Shown here: positions 5,711 through 10,971 of the stretch, one piece after another
How positions within the stretch are numbered: position 1 is the stretch's first letter
Layout: each line of letters opens with the position of its first letter
Source: S012-135 sp964423785
GTDB taxonomy: Bacteria; Desulfobacterota; Desulfobulbia; Desulfobulbales; S012-135
NCBI GenBank assembly: GCA_964423785.1
Contig: CAYRGZ010000090.1
Coordinates: 1-10,971 of the forward strand
Reading direction: 5' to 3'
Length of the DNA stretch: 10,971 bases
Translations under genes and position numbers: made by a program
The notes under the pieces: model-generated
The model's database searches: none
What the model was told of the DNA's origin: nothing
Seen by the model: only the letters and a program-made list of their open reading frames with translations

Positions 5711-7819
5711 ATGGCAGCAGAACGGGCGGCAACGGGTATGCGGTTGGTGAATCTGGATGCATCCAGCCTGGTGGTGGCCGTCGGCGTGGTCGGTATCCTG
5801 ATGATGATGATCATCCCGCTGCCGACCATCGCCCTCGACTTGCTCTTGACCTTCGGCATCACCAGCGGCCTCGTCATCCTCTTGATGGCGATGTACAACA
5901 CCAATCCGCTCGACTTCTCCGCCTTTCCGTCCCTGCTGCTCATCACCACCCTGTACCGGTTGTCCCTCAACATCGCCTCCACCCGGCTCATCCTCCTGCA
6001 CGGTCACCAGGGACCCAGCGCGGTGGGCCAGGTCATCCAGTCCTTCGGCCAGTTCGTGGTCGGCGGCAACTTCGGGGTCGGGCTCATCATCTTCCTCATC
6101 ATGGTGCTGATCAACTTCATCGTCATCACCAAGGGCTCCGGCCGGATCGCCGAGGTGGCGGCCCGGTTTACCTTGGACGCCATGCCGGGCAAGCAGATGG
6201 CCATCGACGCCGACCTCAACGCCGGCCTCATCGACGAGGAGGAGGCCAAGCGGCGCCGGAAGGAGATCGCCCGCCAATCCGAGTTCTACGGCGCCATGGA
6301 CGGTGCCAGCAAGTTCGTGCGCGGCGAGGCCATCGCCTCCCTGGTGATCATGGCGATCAACATCCTGGGGGGGCTGTCCATCGGCATCTTCATGCAGGGC
6401 ATGGACATCGGCCAGGCCCTGGAGACCTATACCTTGCTCACCATCGGTGACGGCCTCGTCTCCCAGGTGCCCTCGCTCATCATCTCCACCTCCGCCGGTA
6501 TCATCGTCAGCCGCGCCGCCTCCGACGCCTCCATGGGCAAGGAGTTTTCCCGTCAGTTCACCCAGCAGCCCCAGGCCCTGGCGGTGGCGAGCGGTATCAT
6601 CCTGCTGTTCGGTCTGGTGCCGGGCCTGCCCCACACCGCCTTCCTGATTCTCGGTTCGATCATGGGGGGGCTGTCCTACATCGCCTTTAAGCGCCAGGTG
6701 GCCGTCCGGGAAGAGGAGAGCGCCGAGGAGGAACGGCGCCGGGCCGAGGAGGCGGCGCCCGGATCGCCGGAAGCGGTCGCCGCGCTGCTGCCCCTCGATA
6801 TTTTGCAACTCGAGGTTGGTTACAGCCTTATTCCGCTGGTTGACGAGAGCCAACAGGGTGATCTTCTGGAACGTATCCGGGGCATCCGGCGGCAGTTCGC
6901 CATCGACATGGGCATGATCATCCCGCCCATGCACGTGCGCGACAACCTGCAGCTCAAGCCCGCCGAGTACGTGCTCTTGCTCAAGGGCGTGGAGATCGCC
7001 CGCGGCGAGGTCATGCTCGGTCACCTGCTGGCCATGGACGCGGGCGGTGCCCGGCGCAAGATCGAGGGGGTCGAGACCCGGGAACCTGCCTTCGGCATGC
7101 CGGCTGTCTGGATTCCGGAGGACAAGCGGGATGAGGCCCAGCTCGCCGGCTACACGGTGGTGGACGCCTCGACGGTGATCGCCACCCACATCACCGAGGT
7201 GCTGCGCAGCCATGCCGACGAACTTCTCGGCCGCCAGGATACCCAGAGCCTGCTCGACAATCTGGCCAAGAGCTACCCCAAGGTGGTGGAGGAGCTGGTT
7301 CCCAACCTGCTGCCGCTGGGCGTGGTCCAGAAGGTGCTGCAGAATCTGTTGCGCGAGCGGGTTTCCATCCGCGATATGCTGACCATCTGCGAGACCCTGG
7401 CCGACTATGCCCCGTCCACCAAGGACCCCGACGTGCTCACCGAGTACGTGCGGCGCAAATTGTCCCGCTCCATCGTCAGCGGCCTGGTGGACGAGCAGGG
7501 CACCCTGAACGTCTTGACCCTGGAGACCCGCATCGAGGATATCCTGCGGGAATCCCTCCAGAAGACCGAACACGGTGTCTTCTTGAACGTCGAGCCCAAC
7601 ATGGCCCAGCGCTTGGTGGAACGGGTCCAGGCCGAGGTGGAGCGGGTGACGGGCGAAGGCTATCAGGCGGTCATCCTCTGCTCGCCGGTGGTGCGCCGCC
7701 ATCTCTGGCAGTTGTTGGCCCGCTTCGTGCCCGGCATCGTCGTGCTGGCCAACACCGAGCTGCCCGCCCAGGTGAACATTCGGTCGCTCGGTACCATCGA
7801 ACTGAACCCACGCAAGTAG
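5711..7819 (+). CDS. flhA: FlhA, flagellar export gate protein (FHIPEP family)
   Basis: Nonameric export-gate protein of 702 aa, normal family length. The N-terminal half (about 17-330) holds roughly eight transmembrane helices and includes the FHIPEP-family loop RIAEVAARFTLDAMPGKQMA (145-164) followed by IDADLNAGLIDEEEAKRRR, thought to couple proton flow to export. A charged linker (about 330-357) leads to the large cytoplasmic domain (about 358-702), which binds export chaperone-substrate complexes. GGGAGG at 5696-5701, 9 nt before the ATG, supports the start. Two G7 runs in the membrane part (codons 219-221 and 318-320) sit in a 14-bp direct repeat. The 66-nt gap to flhF shows no obvious promoter or terminator. 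Confidence 0.97.
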   Translation: MAAERAATGMRLVNLDASSLVVAVGVVGILMMMIIPLPTIALDLLLTFGITSGLVILLMAMYNTNPLDFSAFPSLLLITTLYRLSLNIASTRLILLHGHQGPSAVGQVIQSFGQFVVGGNFGVGLIIFLIMVLINFIVITKGSGRIAEVAARFTLDAMPGKQMAIDADLNAGLIDEEEAKRRRKEIARQSEFYGAMDGASKFVRGEAIASLVIMAINILGGLSIGIFMQGMDIGQALETYTLLTIGDGLVSQVPSLIISTSAGIIVSRAASDASMGKEFSRQFTQQPQALAVASGIILLFGLVPGLPHTAFLILGSIMGGLSYIAFKRQVAVREEESAEEERRRAEEAAPGSPEAVAALLPLDILQLEVGYSLIPLVDESQQGDLLERIRGIRRQFAIDMGMIIPPMHVRDNLQLKPAEYVLLLKGVEIARGEVMLGHLLAMDAGGARRKIEGVETREPAFGMPAVWIPEDKRDEAQLAGYTVVDASTVIATHITEVLRSHADELLGRQDTQSLLDNLAKSYPKVVEELVPNLLPLGVVQKVLQNLLRERVSIRDMLTICETLADYAPSTKDPDVLTEYVRRKLSRSIVSGLVDEQGTLNVLTLETRIEDILRESLQKTEHGVFLNVEPNMAQRLVERVQAEVERVTGEGYQAVILCSPVVRRHLWQLLARFVPGIVVLANTELPAQVNIRSLGTIELNPRK
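6366..6379 (+). repeat. Copy 1 of a 14-bp G-rich direct repeat inside flhA
   Basis: TGGGGGGGCTGTCC occurs here and again at 6663-6676, in the same reading frame (Leu-Gly-Gly-Leu-Ser here, Met-Gly-Gly-Leu-Ser there). The copies are 297 bp apart, so recombination between them would remove exactly 99 codons in frame. Each contains a G7 run. Confidence 0.85.
6663..6676 (+). repeat. Copy 2 of a 14-bp G-rich direct repeat inside flhA
   Basis: Identical to 6366-6379. It probably reflects similar Gly-Gly-Leu-Ser helix segments rather than a mobile sequence. Confidence 0.85.
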
Positions 7820-7885
7820 GGACAATGATGCGAGCCGGAACAGTTACGCAGCCGTCGAGTTTCGCGGTCGAAAGGGAGTAGAGCC

Positions 7886-8953
7886 ATGCGTATTAGGAGA
7901 TTTGAGGCCCCGGATCAGAAAACGGCCCTGGCTATGGTGAAGGATGTGTTGGGCGATGAGGCGGTCATCCTGTCCAGTCGCACGGTGCGTTCCGCCACCG
8001 GCCACCGGCTGGTGGAGGTGCTGGCCGCCCTCGATCGGGACATCCGTTCCCTTGCCGATGCGCCGGTGGCGACGACCCAGGTGCACGATTCCGGTACGAC
8101 GGGCGACGATCGCCGGGCCTCTGCCGCGGCGGGGCATTTCCATCGCAATCTGGCGGTCAATCTCGCCCGGCGGGGTATGCCGGCACCGCAGCCGTCGCCG
8201 GTCGACGGGATGGCGGCCCCTCCCCGTCCGGCGGCCCGGCCGCGGCCCGAAGACGTGGCCCGGTGGCGCGATCAGCTCATTTCTGAACTCACCTACCATT
8301 CGCTCACCCTGTCCCGGCGGCGGGTGGTGGCCATCGTCGGCGCCACCGGGGTCGGCAAGACGACGACGGCGGCCAAGATCGCCGCCTGGGCCTCCCTGCA
8401 CCAGGGCCGCAACGTGGCGCTCATTTCCATGGACTGTTACCGGATCGGCGCCACCGATCAGTTGCGCACCTACGGCCGGATCATGCAGGTTCCTTGTGAG
8501 ATCGCCCTGCGGCCCCGCGATCTCGGCCGGGCCCTACACCGCCACCGGGATCGGGATCTGGTGATCATCGATACCGCCGGCAAGACCCCGTACGACGAGA
8601 GGCACGTGGAAGAACTGGCCCGATGGTTCGGGGTCGACGATAGCATCGAGCCTCTGCTCGCCGTTGCCGCCACCACCAAGAAGGAGGATCTGGCCGCCAC
8701 CTTCGATGCCTACCGGCCCTTGGGAGTACGGGGCCTGATCCTCACCAAGCTGGACGAGACCCGGGCGTATGCCACCCTGTGCCAGCAGGTGGCGGCCGCC
8801 AAGTTCCCCATCACCTGCCTGGCCACCGGCCAGAAGGTACCGGAGGATTTTTTGCTGGCATCACCGGAGACAGTTGGTAAACTGTTTCGCGAAGGATGGT
8901 CGCGTTTCGTCTCGTGGCTGCGGGAGTCGCCGGGACACGCGCCGTGGCAGTGA
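7886..8953 (+). CDS. flhF: FlhF, SRP-type GTPase for flagellar placement
   Basis: GTPase of the SRP family (relative of Ffh and FtsY) that directs where the flagellum is built, usually at the pole, and forms a homodimer whose hydrolysis is stimulated by FlhG. The N-terminus MRIRRFEAPD...LGDEAVILSSR is typical of FlhF. A proline/alanine-rich linker (about 60-125) leads into the NG domain. Seen motifs are P-loop GATGVGKT (152-159), the MDCYRIGATDQLRTYG stretch (182-197), DTAG (229-232) and TKLDE (287-291). At 355 aa it is shorter than many gammaproteobacterial FlhF proteins because of its short basic/linker region. AGGGAG at 7873-7878 lies 7 nt before the ATG. flhG follows after 25 nt. Confidence 0.96.
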   Translation: MRIRRFEAPDQKTALAMVKDVLGDEAVILSSRTVRSATGHRLVEVLAALDRDIRSLADAPVATTQVHDSGTTGDDRRASAAAGHFHRNLAVNLARRGMPAPQPSPVDGMAAPPRPAARPRPEDVARWRDQLISELTYHSLTLSRRRVVAIVGATGVGKTTTAAKIAAWASLHQGRNVALISMDCYRIGATDQLRTYGRIMQVPCEIALRPRDLGRALHRHRDRDLVIIDTAGKTPYDERHVEELARWFGVDDSIEPLLAVAATTKKEDLAATFDAYRPLGVRGLILTKLDETRAYATLCQQVAAAKFPITCLATGQKVPEDFLLASPETVGKLFREGWSRFVSWLRESPGHAPWQ

Positions 8954-8978
8954 GCCGACCAAAAGGCAAACGAAAATT

Positions 8979-9869
8979 ATGAACCAAGCGGAAACACTCG
9001 AGGCCCTGATGGAGCAGCGGCGCGCCCGCCACCACCTGCGGACCACCGGCACCACCTCCGGCGGCCGGCCGCCGCGGGTGATCTGTATCACCAGCGGCAA
9101 GGGGGGGGTGGGCAAGACCAATATCACCGCCAACCTGGCCTACTGTCTCGCCCGCCGCGGCCAGCGGGTCATGATCCTCGACGCCGATCTCAACCTGGCC
9201 AACATCGACGTGCTGCTCGGGCTCACCCCCCGTTACAATCTGCAGCACGTTTTCGCCGGCGAGCGGACTCTGGAGGAGATCCTGGTCCAGGGTCCGGGAA
9301 ACATCCGCATCCTGCCTGGCAGTTCCGGCATTCTCGAACTGGCGACGCTCACCGAGAGCCAGAAGCTCTATTTCCTCGACGAGATGGAGCGGTTGGGGGC
9401 GGATCTCGACTACCTCCTTGTCGATACCGCCGCCGGCATCAACGAGAACGTCGTCTATTTCAATCTGGCGGCCCACGAGCGCATCGTCGTCCTGAGTCCG
9501 GAACCGACCTCCCTGACCGATGCCTACGCCCTTGTCAAGGTGTTGTCGAACCGTTATGATGTCAAGCGGTTCCGCATCCTGGTCAACTGTGCCGGCGGCG
9601 AGAAGGAGGCCCTGGGGGTGTTCCGGAAACTGAGCATGGTCGCCGACCGTTACCTCGACACCATCTCCCTCGACTACCTCGGCTTTTTGCCCCGAGACGA
9701 ACATCTGCCGCGTGCCGTACGGGAGCAGAAGCTCGTCTGCGAGGCCTATCCCCGTTCCGCCATTGCCACCGCGGTCCAGTCCTTGGCCGAGAATCTGTTG
9801 ACCGAACCGGTCGAGCCGCGGCCGGAAGGCAGTATCCAGTTCTTCTGGCGCGGGCTGTTGTCCGCGTGA
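8979..9869 (+). CDS. flhG: FlhG (FleN/YlxH), MinD-type ATPase controlling flagellar number
   Basis: ATPase of the ParA/MinD family, 296 aa, that limits flagellar number, activates FlhF GTPase and in several species restrains FleQ-type activators. The N-terminal NQAETLE (2-8) corresponds to the DQAxxLR activation helix, with the key Gln kept at position 3. The deviant Walker A is GKGGVGKT (40-47), followed by LDADLNLANIDVLLG (67-81) and DTAAGI (149-154). The start is ATG 8979; in-frame codons upstream lie inside flhF and are not protein-like. The Shine-Dalgarno is weak (AAAAGG, 12-nt spacing). The Walker A codons contain a run of eight Gs (9101-9108). The C-terminal helix region has leucine-rich amphipathic character that could be a membrane-targeting sequence. 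Confidence 0.96.
   Translation: MNQAETLEALMEQRRARHHLRTTGTTSGGRPPRVICITSGKGGVGKTNITANLAYCLARRGQRVMILDADLNLANIDVLLGLTPRYNLQHVFAGERTLEEILVQGPGNIRILPGSSGILELATLTESQKLYFLDEMERLGADLDYLLVDTAAGINENVVYFNLAAHERIVVLSPEPTSLTDAYALVKVLSNRYDVKRFRILVNCAGGEKEALGVFRKLSMVADRYLDTISLDYLGFLPRDEHLPRAVREQKLVCEAYPRSAIATAVQSLAENLLTEPVEPRPEGSIQFFWRGLLSA
9101..9108 (+). repeat. G8 homopolymer inside the flhG Walker A motif
   Basis: Eight consecutive Gs span the end of Lys41, Gly42, Gly43 and the first base of Val44. A one-base change in length would shift the frame within the first 45 codons and remove the ATPase domain. Confidence 0.9.
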
Positions 9870-9957
9870 ATCCGCCTGCTCGATGCGGAGTCCCGGTTCG
9901 ATGGCTGACTGGTGGCTGGACGATGTCTACAAAAAAGGGGATATTGCCGCCTGGTCC

Positions 9958-9968
9958 TTTGGTATAAT
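9958..9968 (+). promoter_or_regulatory. Extended -10 sigma-70 promoter for fliA
   Basis: TGgTATAAT (9960-9968) is a perfect extended -10 element with a consensus TATAAT hexamer at 9963-9968. No good -35 exists at standard spacing; the nearest candidate, TTGCCG at 9944-9949, is too close (13-bp spacer). An extended -10 can work without a -35. The predicted start is near 9975, giving a leader of about 49 nt. The intergenic position between flhG and fliA supports it. In Pseudomonas, fliA is known to be transcribed independently of FleQ and sigma-54, which fits this arrangement. Confidence 0.75.
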
Positions 9969-9980
9969 GGGGTGTGATGC

Positions 9981-10011
9981 GGGGCGATCGACAGCGTTGT
10001 CCTGCCGCCCC
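9981..10011 (+). promoter_or_regulatory. Stem-loop in the fliA leader
   Basis: GGGGCG (9981-9986) pairs with CGCCCC (10006-10011), and inside the loop GACA (9990-9993) pairs with TGTC (9998-10001) around GCGT. The hairpin ends 12 nt before the fliA ATG. No purine-rich Shine-Dalgarno is present between it and the start. A role in controlling fliA translation is possible but unproven. Confidence 0.4.
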
Positions 10012-10023
10012 TCCGATGCGTCG

Positions 10024-10803
10024 ATGAAGCCAACCAATCCGACAGCGAGATACCGCGATTACGCCAAGGCCTACTTCAACGGTCAGGAGCGGCTCGATCC
10101 CAAGCGGCGCGACGAACTCATCCTCGCTTACACCCCACTCATCAAGTACATGGCCAACCGGTTGGCGGCCCGGCTACCGGCCTCCGTCTCAGTGGACGAC
10201 CTGGTGAGTGCCGGCATCATCGGCCTCATCGACGCCATCGACAAGTTCGACGTCACCAAGGAGGTGCAGTTCAAGACCTACGCCGAATTCCGGATTCGCG
10301 GCGCCATGCTCGACGAGTTGCGCTCCCTCGACTGGGTGCCCCGTTCCGTGCGGCGCAAGCTCACCGAACTCGAGCACGCCCATCTCGAACAGGAAAAGCG
10401 GCTCGGCCGGCCGCCCACCGACGAAGAGGTCGCCGAGGCCATGGGGCTCGATCTTGAGGCCTACTACAAGCTGCTCGACGAGACCAAGGCGGTAACGTTC
10501 ATCGATATCGAAATACTGCGCCAGCGGTCGGCCGAAGTGGCCGAGGGGGCCTTCGGCGCCGTTCTCTCGGATGAAGATCCCTATGCAGCCCTGGGCATGA
10601 GTGAGCTGCGTGAGCTGGTCGCCACCACTATCGCCAACCTGCCGGAAAAGGAAAAACTGGTTGTGGCCCTCTACTATTTCGAGGAACTGACCATGAAGGA
10701 GATCGGCAAGGTCATGGGATACACCGAGTCGCGCATTTCCCAGTTACACAGCAAGGCGATGTTGCGGCTCCGGACCCGGCTCAAGCGGGCGCTGGAGGGG
10801 TGA
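10024..10803 (+). CDS. fliA: FliA, sigma-28 factor for late flagellar genes
   Basis: Group 3 sigma factor of 259 aa that directs RNA polymerase to flagellin, motor and chemotaxis promoters and is normally held by the anti-sigma factor FlgM until the hook is finished. Region 2 (about 30-105) includes YTPLIKYMANRLAARLP and the conserved DLVSAGIIGLIDAIDKFD (59-76), FKTYAEFRIRGAMLDELRSLDWVPRS (83-108). Region 3 covers about 109-150. Region 4 (about 205-252) has LPEKEKLVVALYYFEELTMKEIG and the recognition helix ESRISQLHSKAM. The frame is open 47 codons further upstream, but that part covers the -10 element and is not protein-like, so ATG 10024 is chosen. No Shine-Dalgarno is visible, so the start is slightly uncertain. 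The anti-sigma gene is not in the window. Confidence 0.95.
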   Translation: MKPTNPTARYRDYAKAYFNGQERLDPKRRDELILAYTPLIKYMANRLAARLPASVSVDDLVSAGIIGLIDAIDKFDVTKEVQFKTYAEFRIRGAMLDELRSLDWVPRSVRRKLTELEHAHLEQEKRLGRPPTDEEVAEAMGLDLEAYYKLLDETKAVTFIDIEILRQRSAEVAEGAFGAVLSDEDPYAALGMSELRELVATTIANLPEKEKLVVALYYFEELTMKEIGKVMGYTESRISQLHSKAMLRLRTRLKRALEG

Positions 10804-10858
10804 GTGCCGCGCGTGGCACGATCTTTTGGCCGGCGTTCCGGATGGATGATCGTTTTTT
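10804..10858 (+). terminator. Intrinsic terminator after fliA
   Basis: CGATC (10819-10823) pairs with GATCG (10848-10852). Between them TTTG pairs with TGGA through wobbles, and CCGG/CCGG closes on a CGTT loop (10830-10841). TTTTTT follows at 10853-10858. A small hairpin, GTGCC/GGCAC (10804-10808 with 10815-10819, then GATCTTTT), lies just after the stop and could act instead or as well. The stem has two mismatches and wobbles, but the T6 tail and position make termination likely. Confidence 0.65.
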
Positions 10859-10876
10859 GACGGGCCGGCCCGTTTT
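10859..10876 (+). terminator. Second candidate terminator hairpin
   Basis: The palindrome ACGGGCCGGCCCGT (10860-10873) forms a GC-rich stem, ACGGG/CCCGT, around CCGG, and T4 (10873-10876) follows. The T6 run immediately before it would serve as an A run on the other strand. The short stem makes it weaker than the preceding one; together they look like a tandem terminator. Confidence 0.5.
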
Positions 10877-10882
10877 GTCCTG

Positions 10883-10911
10883 TTCCCAAATCGGTCTTTT
10901 CTGATTACAAT
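10883..10911 (+). promoter_or_regulatory. Candidate sigma-70 promoter for the next gene
   Basis: TTCCCA (10883-10888) and TACAAT (10906-10911) are separated by 17 bp, matching the -35 at four of six bases and the -10 at five of six. The predicted start is near 10918. It lies directly after the fliA terminators, where a new transcription unit would be expected. The downstream 50 bases include a GCCCGG/CCGGGC hairpin (10941-10946 with 10955-10960); the gene it serves is outside the window. Confidence 0.45.
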
Positions 10912-10971
10912 AATGAGAACGGCGGCCCACCTGTGGAGGGGCCCGGACGCGGTGCCGGGCGGGTTGTAACG

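Noticed and set aside
3360..5762. Minus-strand open frame of 800 codons opposite fliP to flhB
   Set aside because: It spans several real genes and the structured spacer, and its translation is His/Gln/Gly-rich with no recognisable domain. The same applies to the 729-codon frame at 5636-7825 opposite flhA.
9883..10023. 47-codon N-terminal extension of FliA
   Set aside because: It would be encoded across the -10 promoter element, has no similarity to sigma-28 N-termini, and lacks a ribosome site.
10814..10830. Second sigma-54 promoter after fliA (TGGCACGATCTTTTGG)
   Set aside because: The -24 half is perfect, but the required GC at the -12 position is TG at correct spacing, and the site lies within the terminator hairpins.
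10913..10969. 18-codon open frame at the right edge (MRTAAHLWRG...)
   Set aside because: Its ATG precedes the start predicted for the nearby promoter, there is no ribosome site, and the sequence coincides with a GC-rich inverted repeat.

Overview
The window is one block of core flagellar genes, all on the + strand, in a GC-rich genome. In order: fliL, fliM, fliN, fliO, fliP, fliQ, fliR, flhB, flhA, flhF, flhG (also fleN/ylxH) and fliA (sigma-28). Every gene except the edge fragment is recognisable from family motifs. This order (switch, export gate, FlhF/FlhG, FliA) is shared by many Desulfobacterota (former Deltaproteobacteria) and by polar-flagellated Gammaproteobacteria. The short FlhF (355 aa), short FliN (138 aa) and overall sequence style lean towards Desulfobacterota, but this is inference and the taxon is not proven from the window.

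Layout. Bases 2-79 hold the last codons of an unidentified upstream gene. Bases 80-261 are a transcription-unit border: a weak candidate terminator, then a near-perfect sigma-54 promoter (TGGCACG-N4-TTGC, 199-213) just upstream of fliL. Bases 262-4502 (fliL to fliR) are tightly packed, with start/stop overlaps at fliO/fliP and fliP/fliQ. Bases 4503-4592, between fliR and flhB, are an exception: a non-coding stretch packed with inverted repeats that can fold in two mutually exclusive ways, ending at the flhB ribosome binding site. Then come flhB, flhA, flhF and flhG. A second border at 9870-10023 carries a perfect extended -10 promoter (TGgTATAAT), and its predicted transcript leads into fliA through a structured leader with no Shine-Dalgarno sequence. 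After fliA come one or two intrinsic terminators and a plausible promoter for whatever lies to the right.

How the genes work together. FliM and FliN form the C-ring switch that receives CheY-P. FliL is the stator-associated inner-membrane protein. FliO helps assemble the FliP/FliQ/FliR export gate, which FlhB and FlhA complete. FlhF (SRP-type GTPase) and FlhG (MinD-type ATPase) set flagellar position and number. FliA switches on the late genes. The promoters suggest a sigma-54-driven structural operon and an independently transcribed sigma-28 gene.

I found no undescribed defence, mobile or biosynthetic system. The most unusual items are the bistable leader before flhB, an NPTR in place of the usual NPTH autocleavage motif in FlhB, and an eight-G run inside the FlhG Walker A motif.
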